Shown: positions 15,591-23,796, counted from the stretch's first letter. The stretch: DNA of 64,000 nt from Quadrisphaera setariae (GCF_008041935.1 NZ_VKAC01000006.1:248001-312000), one strand, 5' to 3'. The notes: generated by a model not told the origin, from the letters alone. A program made the numbers and translations.

Positions 15591-16313
15591 TCAGAGGGGT
15601 GGATCGACGGGAGCGACGGGGCGGACCCGGGCGTCTCGAGTGCCGTCGTCACGCTCCTCAGGCGTCCCACCACCGTCGTCGGACCTGAGGAGCAGAGCTG
15701 CCTGCCGGCGCGCTGCTGCGGCGTCGCGGCGGGCGCTGGCGGCGCGCCTGCGGTCCTCGCGGGCCTCCTGGCGGTCGCTGGCGGCCCAGTCCCGCGCCAC
15801 GGCGGCGTGGTGGCGCTCGATGGCCCCTGCTCCCCGCTCTGCCGGCAGGTGGGGGCTCAGCCTGGCGAAGGCGTCGCGCCCCACCGCCCGGGTGTCCCGG
15901 GCCTCGGCGGCGCGGTCGCGGCGGTCCGCCACGACGTCCAGGGCGTCAGCGACCTCGTCGAGGCGGTCGGCGACGTCGTCGATCTCGTGCGCGAGGCTTC
16001 GGCGCCTCGCGCTGGAGTGCGTGCCCGCGAGGACCACCTGCAGGTCGCGGGCCCGCGTGCTGAGGCGGTCCCGCTCCTGCAGGAGCAGCAGCGTGGTCAA
16101 CCGCTCGGCGGTCCCGTGGTGGTCGGCCACCTCGCCCTGGCCGGCGGGCTCACGCAGGCCGGTGACCGGATCGCGCGGCGGTGGCGCGTCCTCGTGGGAG
16201 CCTCCGTGCCGGTGTTCGCCCATGCGGGGCACGGTAGGCGCGTCCTCGGCTGATCGCTGGGTCAGCGTGAGGCCGATGACGCCGGCGGGGACGGTGGGGG
16301 TGCGGTTCGTCAT
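15591..16313 (-). CDS. Coiled-coil protein with RD-rich heptads
   Basis: 240 residues from ATG 16313, which overlaps the desaturase stop by 4 nt (ATGA). An internal ATG at 16223 would give 210. The N-terminal 55 residues are polar and His/Gly-rich. From about 70 to 215 it is a long helix with repeated R-D spacing: LLLLQERDRLSTRARDLQ, HEIDDVADRLDEVADALD, VVADRRDRAAEARDTRAVGRD, DRQEAREDRRRAASARRDAA. No membrane segment is seen. Coupling to the desaturase suggests co-expression. I do not know a function; similar RD-rich coiled coils in actinobacteria are sometimes linked to GAF or ANTAR domains, which are absent here. Confidence 0.7.
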   Translation of the reverse strand: MTNRTPTVPAGVIGLTLTQRSAEDAPTVPRMGEHRHGGSHEDAPPPRDPVTGLREPAGQGEVADHHGTAERLTTLLLLQERDRLSTRARDLQVVLAGTHSSARRRSLAHEIDDVADRLDEVADALDVVADRRDRAAEARDTRAVGRDAFARLSPHLPAERGAGAIERHHAAVARDWAASDRQEAREDRRRAASARRDAAAARRQAALLLRSDDGGGTPEERDDGTRDARVRPVAPVDPPL

Positions 16314-17428
16314 GCGCGCAGGTGGGCTGCGGACTGGCAGGTGAACGGGTCTCCGGCCTGGAGGCCGACCCGGTTGAGGTGGCCGATGATCGAGCGGTAG
16401 GACCCGACGAGGGTCTGCTCGGTGTAGGCGATGCCGTGCTCGGCGCAGAAGGCGCGCACGATCGGCTGCACGCGTCGCAGGTTCGGCCGGGGCATGCTCG
16501 GGAAGAGGTGGTGCTCGACCTGGCGGTTCAGCCCGCCCATGGCGAAGTCGACCCACGCGCCGCCGGAGACGTTGCGGGAGGTGAGCACCTGGCGGGACAG
16601 GAAGTCGAGCCGGGCACCGCGGGCGATGACGGGCATGCCGACGTGGTTGGGGGCGAAGGCGCCTGCCATGCACACGCCGAGCACGGCCAGGTGCACCCCG
16701 ACGAAGGCGAGCGCCTGCAGCGGTGCCATCACCAGCAGCAGCCCGGTCAGGTACAGCCCCCAGTGCGCTGCCAGCAGGGTCACGTCGGTCCAGCGGCCCT
16801 TGGCGCCGCGCGCCACCAGCGCACGGGCCGAGGCGACGTGCAGGTTGGCCCCGGCCAGCAGGAGCAGGGGCAGGAAGAGCCAGCCCTGGTGGCGGGTCAG
16901 GCGCGCCCTCAGGCCGCGGCGGCTGCGCGCCTCCTCCTCGTGGAAGGCGACGACGGTGGACTCGATGTCGGTGTCCTTGCCCAGCTGGTTGGGCGCGCCG
17001 TGGTGCTTGGAGTGCTTGCGCATCCACCAGCCGTAGCTCAGGCCCGCGAGCAGTCCGGCGAAGATGCGGGCGGCCCAGTCGTTGCCGCGGGCGGACTCGA
17101 AGATCTGGCGGTGGGCCCCGTCGTGCCCGAAGAAGGCGAACTGGGTGGCCAGCACCCCCACCGCCACGGCCAGCAGCAGCTGCCACCAGGTCTCGCCGAG
17201 CAGGACGACGGCGGTGACGACGGCGGCGGCGACCGCGGTGGCAGCCGCGGTGCGGACGGCGTAGTAGCAGCGGCGGCGGGCCATGAGGCCGGCGGCCTGG
17301 ACGCGGGCGGACAGGGCGGCGTAGGTGCTGACGGCACGCTCTCGCGGTCGCTGCGTCCTGGGGTGCGGCCCGGCCGGTGCCTGCTCCGGGAGGGCGGGGT
17401 CCGGACCGGTGCGGGTGGTGGTGCTCAT
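16310..17428 (-). CDS. Membrane fatty-acid desaturase (paralogue)
   Basis: 372 residues from ATG 17428, with GGAGGTCC just upstream. Histidine boxes HDGAH (about 104), HSKHH (about 139) and RQVEHH (about 312) are intact, as are the flanking hydrophobic helices (AVAAAVVTAVVLLG, LLLAVAVGVLATQFAFFG, GLYLTGLLLVMAPLQALAF). It shares long blocks with the desaturase at 4507 (PSMPRP, SRQVL/RRQVL, RHQGW), so the two are duplicates. It probably desaturates phospholipid acyl chains. A TetR regulator is divergent, and palindromes between them suggest repression relieved by a lipid or acyl-CoA signal. Confidence 0.92.
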   Translation of the reverse strand: MSTTTRTGPDPALPEQAPAGPHPRTQRPRERAVSTYAALSARVQAAGLMARRRCYYAVRTAAATAVAAAVVTAVVLLGETWWQLLLAVAVGVLATQFAFFGHDGAHRQIFESARGNDWAARIFAGLLAGLSYGWWMRKHSKHHGAPNQLGKDTDIESTVVAFHEEEARSRRGLRARLTRHQGWLFLPLLLLAGANLHVASARALVARGAKGRWTDVTLLAAHWGLYLTGLLLVMAPLQALAFVGVHLAVLGVCMAGAFAPNHVGMPVIARGARLDFLSRQVLTSRNVSGGAWVDFAMGGLNRQVEHHLFPSMPRPNLRRVQPIVRAFCAEHGIAYTEQTLVGSYRSIIGHLNRVGLQAGDPFTCQSAAHLRA

Positions 17429-17517
17429 GAGGACCTCCTGGTCCGGTCGTCGAGCTGGAGCTCCGGCGCACCGGGGCCCTGCCGGGCACGGCGGTGGGGC
17501 TGCGGCGGTCGTGGTGC

Positions 17518-17552
17518 TCCGCGCTGCTGGGTGGCGTCACCAGCAGCGCGGA
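17518..17552. promoter_or_regulatory. Perfect 13-bp hairpin upstream of desaturase
   Basis: TCCGCGCTGCTGG (17518-17530) and its reverse complement (17540-17552) enclose a 9-nt loop, 90 nt before the desaturase start. If the desaturase promoter lies near the TetR operator, this hairpin is in the mRNA leader and could control elongation or stability. Alternatively it shields the gene from read-through. Confidence 0.45.
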
Positions 17553-17616
17553 AGAACGTGGGGTGCCCTTCGAGGCGAGCAGCCGCCAGGACGGACCAGG
17601 TTGCTACTACAGCGTC

Positions 17617-17643
17617 CGTCTACAGTGTAGACGCTACCTGTAG
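17617..17643. promoter_or_regulatory. Tandem palindromic operators, TetR type
   Basis: CGTCTAC-AGT-GTAGACG (17617-17633) is an exact 7-bp inverted repeat. It is followed directly by CTAC-CT-GTAG (17634-17643), a second palindrome with the same half-site CTAC/GTAG. A related half-site, CTACAGCG, precedes them at 17606. They lie between the divergent desaturase and TetR genes and are the probable binding sites of that TetR protein. Confidence 0.65.
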
Positions 17644-17751
17644 GAGCGTGGTTCTGCGAACGCGGCTAGGGTCGACGGGACGTCGCCGCGGGTCTCGCAG
17701 TGCCGTGGTGGTCGCACCTGGCGGCTCGAGCCGACCGAGGGGGCGACGTCC

Positions 17752-18549
17752 GTGGCAGCTACCAGCTCTGAGCCGACCGTGCCCGAGCACGAGGAGGGGA
17801 CCGTGCCCCCGTCCGGGTCGTCGCGCCGCGCAGGTGGCACAGCCGGAGCGCCGGGACGGACGGCGCTGAGCCGCGAGGTGGTGCTGTCGGCCGCGCTGGA
17901 CCTGGTCGACTCCGAAGGTCTCGACGCCCTGACGATGCGGCGCCTGGGCCAGCGCCTGCACCGCGATCCCATGGCCCTGTACCGCTACGCGGCCAACCGG
18001 GACGCGCTGCTGGACGGCGTGGTCGAGCTCGTGCTCGCCCAGCTCGAGGTCCCCGCCGTCACCGACCTGGCCGGTGTCGGCGGGTCTGAGGTCGAAGGCC
18101 CGGGTGGCTGGCGGGGTCAGCTGCGCGCCACCGCGCACGCCTTCCGGCGCCTGGCCCTGTCGCACCCCCACGTCGTGCCGCTGCTGGTGACGCGCCCGCT
18201 GGCCACACCGCTGGGGCTGCGACCCCTCGGCACGCTGCGCCCGCTGGAGCAGCTCCTCGAGCTGCTGGTCGCCGCCGGTTTCGACCCCGTCGACGCGCTG
18301 CACGTCTACCGCATCTTCTTCGGGTTCCTGCACGGCCACGTCCTCAACGAGCTGCAGGAGCTGGTCGCCGCCCCCGAGGAGGACGACGACGTGCTGCGCC
18401 TGGGGCTGCACCGCCTGCCGCTCAGGGAGTTCCCCCGAGTGCGCTCCCTGGCCAGCGCCCTGGCCGACTTCGACGGGGCGCACGAGCTCGACAAGGGTCT
18501 GGACGTCCTCCTGGACGGCTTGGACCTCCACCTCCACCCCCGGGCCTGA
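17752..18549 (+). CDS. TetR family transcriptional regulator (TetR_C type)
   Basis: 265 residues from GTG 17752. After a 38-residue polar N-terminus comes the helix-turn-helix: SREVVLSAALDLVDSEGLDALTMRRLGQRLHRDPMALYRYAANRDALLDG (about 41-90, contiguous), with LGQRL...MALYRY as the DNA-reading part. The C-terminal domain (about 110-255) has the TetR_C pattern of tetracycline-repressor-like proteins, including LALSHPHVVPLLVTRPL and YRIFFGFLHGHVLNELQE. Its own start is 109 bp downstream of the palindromes, so autoregulation is likely along with control of the divergent desaturase. Confidence 0.88.
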   Translation: MAATSSEPTVPEHEEGTVPPSGSSRRAGGTAGAPGRTALSREVVLSAALDLVDSEGLDALTMRRLGQRLHRDPMALYRYAANRDALLDGVVELVLAQLEVPAVTDLAGVGGSEVEGPGGWRGQLRATAHAFRRLALSHPHVVPLLVTRPLATPLGLRPLGTLRPLEQLLELLVAAGFDPVDALHVYRIFFGFLHGHVLNELQELVAAPEEDDDVLRLGLHRLPLREFPRVRSLASALADFDGAHELDKGLDVLLDGLDLHLHPRA

Positions 18550-18656
18550 GCAGCCACCTCCGGCGAGTCCGCTCGTCGCTCCCGGTACGACATCCCCCGG
18601 TGGTCGGTCCCGCCGCGACCTGAGCGCCGAGGTCGCGGCTGGTCACTCGATGCGCC

Positions 18657-19106
18657 TCAGCTCGCCGAAGCCGCCAGCTCCTGCACCAGCGCGTCGGTGC
18701 GGGCCGCGATGTCGTCGCGGATGAGGTTCATGCGTTCCACGCCCTCGATCCCGCGCTGCGAGGGCTCGTCGGTCTCCCACACCTCGACGGGCGTGCCGCC
18801 GACGGGGTCGACGTGAGCTTCTCTGCCGAGGACGACGACGAGGTCGGCGGCGCGCACGTCGTCGTCGGTGAGCTGGCGGGTGCGAGAGGTGGAGATGTCG
18901 ATGCCCACCTCAGCCAGGCTCGCCACCGACAGAGCGTTCAGCTCGTCCCCGGCTCGGGTGCCTGCAGAGGAGACCCGTACGTCCAGGCCGTGGCGTTCGG
19001 CGCTCTGTCGCATGAGGCCCGCGGCCATCTGGGACTTCCCGCCGTTGCGGACGCAGACGAAGAGCACGCGGGGCGCGGTGGTGGCGTGGGTCTGGTCAGG
19101 GGTCAT
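18657..19106 (-). CDS. ArsC-like low-molecular-weight phosphatase family protein
   Basis: 149 residues from ATG 19106, overlapping the ACR3 stop by 4 nt (ATGA). The fold is that of LMW protein tyrosine phosphatase/arsenate reductase: VLFVCVRNGGKSQMAAGLM (P-loop, residues 14-32), SSAGTRAG, then IDISTSRTRQL and DLVVVLGREA. In canonical members the P-loop is C-x5-R-S; here it reads CVRNGGKS, with Lys in place of the Arg that holds the oxyanion. Its place after ACR3 and beside arsR points to arsenate reduction, probably with mycothiol, but the substitution leaves the activity open. Confidence 0.8.
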   Translation of the reverse strand: MTPDQTHATTAPRVLFVCVRNGGKSQMAAGLMRQSAERHGLDVRVSSAGTRAGDELNALSVASLAEVGIDISTSRTRQLTDDDVRAADLVVVLGREAHVDPVGGTPVEVWETDEPSQRGIEGVERMNLIRDDIAARTDALVQELAASAS

Positions 19107-20230
19107 CGAGGGCTCCGAGAGGTCGCGGCTGCCGGGGGGGCGGTGGGGTCGTTCGGGAAGAAGCGGTGCCCGGCCCACAGCGCCACGTAGACCAGCGCCA
19201 CGAGCACCGGCACCTCGATGAGGGGGCCCACCACGCCGGCCAGGGCCTGGCCGGAGGTGACCCCGAAGGTGCCGATGGCGACGGCGATGGCCAGCTCGAA
19301 GTTGTTGCCGGCCGCGGTGAAGCTCAGCGTGGTGGTGCGGGCGTAGTCCATCCCGATCACCCGGCCGAGCAGGAAGCTGCCGCCGAACACGAGGACGAAG
19401 TAGGCCAGCAGCGGCAGCGCGATGCGCGCCACGTCACCGGGGGCGGAGGTGATGGCGTCGCCCTGCAGGGCGAAGAGCAGCACGATCGTGAAGAGCAGCC
19501 CGTACAGGGCCCAGGGCCCCAGGCGGGGCAGGAAGCGCTGCTCGTACCAGTCCCGACCCTTGGCCTGCTCCCCGAGGGTGCGGGTCAGGTAGCCCGCTAC
19601 CAGGGGGATGCCGAGGAAGACCAGCACGCTGACGAGGATGGCGGCGACGGAGAAGTCCGCGCTGGTGGTGGGCAGGCCCAGCCAGGTGGGCAGGACCTGC
19701 AGGTAGAACCAGCCGAGGGCGGCGAAGGCGAGGATCTGGAAGACGGAGTTGAGGGCCACCAGCACCGCAGCGGCTTCGCGGTCACCGCAGGCCAGGTCGT
19801 TCCAGATGAGGACCATGGCGATGCAGCGGGCCAGGCCGACGATCACCAGGCCGGTGCGGAACTCGGGCTGGTCGGGCAGCAGCAGCCATGCCAGGACGAA
19901 CATCAGCGCTGGGCCGGCGACCCAGTTCAGGACCAGGGAGGCGATGAGGAGCTTGCGGTCGCCGGTGACGCGTCCGAGCTGGGTGTAGCGGACCTTGGCC
20001 AGGACCGGGTACATCATCACCAGCAGGCCGAGGGCGATCGGCAGGCTCACCGAGCCCACCTCGAGAGCGGACAGGGCGTCGTCCAGTCCGGGGACCAGGC
20101 GGCCGAGTGCCAGGCCGAGGGCCATCGCGGCGATGATCCAGACCGGGAGGAGCCGGTCGAGCGTCGACAGGCGTGCCAGCACCGGGGCCTGGGAGCCAGC
20201 GGCGGGGCGCTCGGAGGCGACGTCGCTCAT
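19103..20230 (-). CDS. acr3: ACR3-type arsenite efflux transporter
   Basis: 375 residues from ATG 20230. About ten hydrophobic segments are visible, from LPVWIIAAMALGLALGRLVPG to VPVLVALVYVALWAG. Hallmarks of ACR3 (ArsB of the bile acid/sodium symporter superfamily) are present: GLARCIAMVLIWNDLACGDRE, with the essential Cys of helix 4, and LSFTAAGNNFELAIAVAIGTFG in helix 9. It exports As(III) using the proton motive force. It is the first gene of the leftward arm, followed by the ArsC-like gene with a 4-nt overlap. Its promoter must lie in the 135 bp shared with arsR. Confidence 0.95.
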   Translation of the reverse strand: MSDVASERPAAGSQAPVLARLSTLDRLLPVWIIAAMALGLALGRLVPGLDDALSALEVGSVSLPIALGLLVMMYPVLAKVRYTQLGRVTGDRKLLIASLVLNWVAGPALMFVLAWLLLPDQPEFRTGLVIVGLARCIAMVLIWNDLACGDREAAAVLVALNSVFQILAFAALGWFYLQVLPTWLGLPTTSADFSVAAILVSVLVFLGIPLVAGYLTRTLGEQAKGRDWYEQRFLPRLGPWALYGLLFTIVLLFALQGDAITSAPGDVARIALPLLAYFVLVFGGSFLLGRVIGMDYARTTTLSFTAAGNNFELAIAVAIGTFGVTSGQALAGVVGPLIEVPVLVALVYVALWAGHRFFPNDPTAPPAAATSRSPR

Positions 20231-20330
20231 CCAGCGCACTCGACGGTGTCGAGCGTTCGGGTGGTGGGGGCCACGGTCGTCCTTCCGTCCGGCCAGCAGT
20301 GGTGGTCGATGTACCGGTGGGACCGTGGCA

Positions 20331-20372
20331 CAGGCATCGATGAGCGTCAACATAGACAGTCATGAATGCCTG
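20331..20372. promoter_or_regulatory. 42-bp imperfect palindrome, probable ArsR operator
   Basis: The stretch begins CAGGCAT and ends ATGCCTG, with further matching positions inside (TGA/TCA, GTC/GAC). I count 15 of 21 pairs complementary. It lies between the divergent acr3 and arsR genes and covers the ATG at 20366, so bound ArsR would cover the start or the +1 site of a leaderless arsR transcript. A -10-like TAGACA occurs inside at about 20353. Confidence 0.55.
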
Positions 20373-20818
20373 GTGGCAGACTCCCTGCCGTGGTGACGGC
20401 CGTGCAGCTCAACCGCTCCGCTCCGGACGCGCTCGACTCCCCACCGGATGCCGTCGGCGCGGTGGCGTGCTGCGCGCCCCTGGTCCGAGAGCCGCTGAGC
20501 GCTGATGACGCCGTCGCCCTGGCGCGCACGCTGAAGGCGATCGCTGACCCAGCGCGGTTGCGGCTGCTGAGCCTGGTCGCAGCCCACGACGGCGGGGAGG
20601 CGTGCGTGTGCGACCTCGTCGAGCCCCTCGGCCTGTCCCAGCCGACGGTGAGCCACCACCTCAAGGTGCTGGTGGAGGCTGGCCTCCTGGCCCGGGACAA
20701 GCGGGGGGTGTGGGCCTACTACTCCCTGGTCCCCGGAGCGCTGGACTCCCTGGCCGGGGTCCTCACCACCGGATGGGCCGAGCGCTCGCCGAGCGTCTCG
20801 CGGGCAGCCCCGAGGTGA
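20366..20818 (+). CDS. arsR: ArsR/SmtB family arsenic-responsive repressor
   Basis: 150 residues from ATG 20366; GTGs at 20390 and 20393 would trim 8-9 residues and clear the operator palindrome. The winged helix has LARTLKAIADPARLRLLSLVAAH, then GEACVCDLVEPLGLSQPTVSHHLKVLVEAGLL (about 75-107). The metalloid-binding Cys pair CVC lies in the DNA-recognition region, as in type 1 ArsR proteins. An additional CC pair at about residues 35-36 may be a further ligand. It represses the divergent pump genes and itself. It overlaps the downstream acetyltransferase gene by 4 nt (GTGA). Confidence 0.92.
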   Translation: MPGGRLPAVVTAVQLNRSAPDALDSPPDAVGAVACCAPLVREPLSADDAVALARTLKAIADPARLRLLSLVAAHDGGEACVCDLVEPLGLSQPTVSHHLKVLVEAGLLARDKRGVWAYYSLVPGALDSLAGVLTTGWAERSPSVSRAAPR

Positions 20819-21327
20819 GCCACGAGGACGCGGTGGTCCGCCCCATGACCGAGCAGGACTGGCCGTCGGTCGAGGCCATCTACGCCGCGGGCATCGCCAC
20901 TGGACACGCCACCTTCGAGACCGCCCCGCCCAGCTGGCGCGACTTCGACGCCGCCAGGGCCGAAGAGCACCGCTTCGTCGCCGTCGACCCCGGGGGGCGG
21001 GTCCTGGGGTGGGCTGCAGTCGTCACGGTCTCCGACCGCTGCGTCTACGCCGGTGTGGTGGAGCACTCCGTCTACGTCGCCCCCGCCGCCCGAGGGCGTG
21101 GCGTGGGCCGGCTGCTGCTGGACGAGGTCATCGCGTCCACCGACGCCGCGGGCGTGTGGACCGTCCAGTCCGGCGTCTTCCCGGAGAACACCGCCAGCCT
21201 GGCCCTCCACGCTGCCGCGGGCTTCCGCACCGTCGGGGTGCGCGAGCGGCTCGGGCTCATGAGCCACGGCCCCTGGGCGGGACGCTGGCGGGACGTGGTC
21301 CTGCTGGAGCGTCGCAGTCCCGCCTGA
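20815..21327 (+). CDS. ArsN-like GNAT N-acetyltransferase
   Basis: 170 residues from GTG 20815, translationally coupled to arsR. The sequence opens VRPMTEQDWPSVEAIYAAGIATGHATFE, the pattern of phosphinothricin acetyltransferases. It has the acetyl-CoA loop VYVAPAARGRGVGRLLLDEVI (about 84-104) and FPENTASLALHAAAGFRTVG. In arsenic loci this family (ArsN1) acetylates arsinothricin, an arsenic analogue of phosphinothricin. The coupling to arsR makes that role likely here. Acetylation of phosphinothricin or methionine sulfoximine are alternatives. Confidence 0.85.
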   Translation: MSHEDAVVRPMTEQDWPSVEAIYAAGIATGHATFETAPPSWRDFDAARAEEHRFVAVDPGGRVLGWAAVVTVSDRCVYAGVVEHSVYVAPAARGRGVGRLLLDEVIASTDAAGVWTVQSGVFPENTASLALHAAAGFRTVGVRERLGLMSHGPWAGRWRDVVLLERRSPA

Positions 21328-22012
21328 CGTCCCGACCGAGACAGCGCCCTCACCGCTTCGCCGGCGACGTGCACCCCGCCGGCTGCGCAACCGCCCTCGC
21401 GGGCCACGGCGACCAGCGCACCGACACGCTCACCGCCGTCATCGGGTGCGCGAGCGTCCTCGCAGGTGCGTCTCGACGCAGGCCCATCGGATCGCCGCCT
21501 CGCCCCGCGGTCACAGAGGCGCCCGGAGCTCGGCGACCACAGGGTTCCCCGCAAGAGGATCATCGCACGGACACGGAACACCTGTCCTGGGACGGCCCGA
21601 GCGTCGATCGGTCGACCAGGCGGTCCTGGGTGTGGATCGCCGGGCGGGGAGGCGCCGTCAGCCAGTTCTCCACCCGCGCTGGTGCCGGAGCCTGCGGACG
21701 CACCGACGCCCCAGGCGCCGACCTGGGCCGGAACGACTGCACCACCGGAGCGGACGTCCTACCGGTGGTCACCCTCCTCACCCCGCCGCATGAGCAGAAC
21801 GGGCACCGAGCCGACGTCCGGCAGTCCGGCAGGTCCGGTCCACCGCTGACGACGGCGTGGACGGCTCTCCGGTCTTGAATGACCGCTCGACGCGGCGGCC
21901 GTGGCCATCCGTCCGCGACAGAGCGAGCGAGCCGCGTCAGTGATGGGTCTCCGCTCCGCGGTCCACCGACGAGTGCGGCGAGCAGGTGCACCGTCGGCGG
22001 CTTCGACTGGGC
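21328..22012. other. Noncoding stretch, 685 bp
   Basis: This lies between the acetyltransferase and the terminator of the polysaccharide operon. Frames such as 21466-21849 read Arg/Pro/Ser-rich and lack a start with a ribosome-binding site. No RNA gene or insertion sequence was recognised. Frames on either strand lack typical coding composition, which may indicate decayed genes. The length is unusual for this gene-dense window. Confidence 0.5.
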
Positions 22013-22054
22013 GACACGGGTGGTGACGAGCCCCTCCTCGTCACCACCCGTGTC
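22013..22054 (-). terminator. Strong hairpin ending the polysaccharide operon
   Basis: Arms 22013-22030 and 22037-22054 are perfectly complementary over 18 bp (GACACGGGTGGTGACGAG) with a 6-nt loop. It begins 20 nt after the stop of the last gene of the leftward operon. It is the most stable simple hairpin in the window. No U tract follows. Confidence 0.75.
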
Positions 22055-22074
22055 TCTCCAGCAGGTCTCGGCCC

Positions 22075-23796
22075 TCAGCCCTGGCCGCCCCTGACGACAG
22101 CAGGGCCCACCACCTGCGTGAGCGGCTGGGTCAGCTGCAGCCCGCCCACCGGCTCGAGCTGGTCGTAACCGACCCGGTATCCGACGATCTTCATGCCGGG
22201 AGTCAGGTCCTCCTCGTAGACCTTCGCGTAGTTCTCCTGGAAGAAGTCCGCGATGTCGGTCTCGTAGCCCTGGTCGTAGCTGAGCAGCAGGTAGATCCGC
22301 TGGTGCCCTGACGCGAGCGCGTCCACCTGGTCGGGCAGGGCTGCCGCGTCGAAGGCGGGGATCCCACCGCGCCGGTCCCACCCGGGCAGCGTGACCACCT
22401 TCGCGTCGCCGTCGTAGTACTTCTCGAAGGGCCAGATGGTGAACGGCGAGGAGACCACCACGAGGTCGGACGGCGTCGCCTTCTCCCCGAGCAGCTGCGC
22501 GGCGCCGCGGTAGTCCTCCTTCACCGGCACGTCGGTGCGGACGGCCTCCGCGACCGTGGCTGTGGCGGTGAGCGCGAGGACCACCGCGGCGGAGACCACC
22601 GCGAAGCGAGGGCGCATGGCCGCGACGAAGGCGACCACCAGCAGCACCACGGCTGGCAGCGCCGCGATCATGTACCGCGACAGGAAGAACGGCGAGATGA
22701 CGTGGCTGAGCACGAACGCCAGCAGCACCGGACCGAAGGCTGCAGCCACGACCGCCCCCAGCTCGCGGTCCGGGCGGCGAGCCACCCGCACCACCAGCAG
22801 CGCGGCGAGCATGAGGAGCGGCCAGGTGGCCACGAGCGCGGAGTTGGCGCTGTCGGGGAGGAAACCGCCGAGGAACTGCGAGTAGACGTTGGTGAAGTCC
22901 ACCGACGACGGCGACGGCAGCTGGGGGCGTGTGCCGGAGGCCGAGCCCTCGGCGCGGAAGTAGGCCAGCCACGGCAGCAGTGCCAGGGCGACGAGCACGG
23001 CGCTGCCCGCCATGCGCCCCAGACCGCGCCAGCGCTCGCGCGAGGAGACCACGAGGAAGACCAGGCCCTCCACGACGAGCACGAAGAGGAAGAAGTAGTG
23101 GGTGTAGGCGCCGACCACCGCCGTCAGCGCGAAGCCGGTCCAGTCACCCGCGTTCCCTCGCCGCAGGACCCGCAGGAAGAAGAGCTGGCTGAGCAGCGTG
23201 GCGAAGACGAGCATCGTGTACATGCGCGCCTCGTTGCCGTACCAGTTCATGAAGGGCGACAGGGAGAAGACCGCCACCGCGAGCAGCGCCCAGCGGGTGC
23301 GCAGCATCCGGCGGGCCAGCAGGTAGAGCACCGGCAGGCAGGCCAGGAAGAACACCATCGACAGCGCGCGGGCCGTCTCGACGTCTCCGCCGAACGCCAG
23401 GCGCCAGGTGCGCAGGAGGAGGTGGTAGCCCGGGACGTGGACGTCCTGGGCCACCTCCTTGAGCATCGCCCCGTAGGTGCGGTCGGTCTGCTGCATGCTC
23501 TGCGACTCGTCCAGGCGCAGGCTCTGGTCGGCGAGCCACAGGCGAGACACCGTCAGGACGGCCACGGCGCAGACCAGCTGCACGGCGGCCACCACGACGA
23601 GGCGGTGCCGGTGGAGGGCGTCGTCCACGCGGCGGGTCGCGGCGGCCGCGCTCCGGCGGGCCGACGCCCACCCCGAGGGTCCCGTCCCGAGGACGCTGCC
23701 CGGGCGGCCCTGGACGGGCGCGCCGGGAGCGGCGCGGTCCTGGTCGGCGGACGGAGCGGTCGCCCCAGCGGGCGAGCCGAGCGCGGTGCTGGTCAA
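22075..23796 (-). CDS. GT-C membrane glycosyltransferase (GT39/ArnT-like)
   Basis: 573 residues from TTG 23796. The TTG is chosen because AGGAGG lies 4 nt upstream and the codon overlaps the preceding stop by 4 nt (TTGA). After a 60-residue polar N-terminus come about ten hydrophobic segments. The first luminal loop has SLRLDESQSMQQTDRTYG, where the Asp-Glu pair matches the catalytic D-E of GT-C enzymes. Then come HVPGYHLLLRTW and SLSPFMNWYGNEARMY. These enzymes transfer sugars from polyprenyl-phosphate donors outside the membrane. It is the last gene of the polysaccharide operon and may decorate the polymer or a lipid. The donor is unknown. Confidence 0.85.
   Translation of the reverse strand: MTSTALGSPAGATAPSADQDRAAPGAPVQGRPGSVLGTGPSGWASARRSAAAATRRVDDALHRHRLVVVAAVQLVCAVAVLTVSRLWLADQSLRLDESQSMQQTDRTYGAMLKEVAQDVHVPGYHLLLRTWRLAFGGDVETARALSMVFFLACLPVLYLLARRMLRTRWALLAVAVFSLSPFMNWYGNEARMYTMLVFATLLSQLFFLRVLRRGNAGDWTGFALTAVVGAYTHYFFLFVLVVEGLVFLVVSSRERWRGLGRMAGSAVLVALALLPWLAYFRAEGSASGTRPQLPSPSSVDFTNVYSQFLGGFLPDSANSALVATWPLLMLAALLVVRVARRPDRELGAVVAAAFGPVLLAFVLSHVISPFFLSRYMIAALPAVVLLVVAFVAAMRPRFAVVSAAVVLALTATATVAEAVRTDVPVKEDYRGAAQLLGEKATPSDLVVVSSPFTIWPFEKYYDGDAKVVTLPGWDRRGGIPAFDAAALPDQVDALASGHQRIYLLLSYDQGYETDIADFFQENYAKVYEEDLTPGMKIVGYRVGYDQLEPVGGLQLTQPLTQVVGPAVVRGGQG

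Noticed and set aside
21466-21849. A 127-residue plus-strand frame in the 685-bp gap
   Set aside because: Its composition is Arg/Pro/Ser-rich, it has no ribosome-binding site and no recognisable segment. It is probably a chance open frame.
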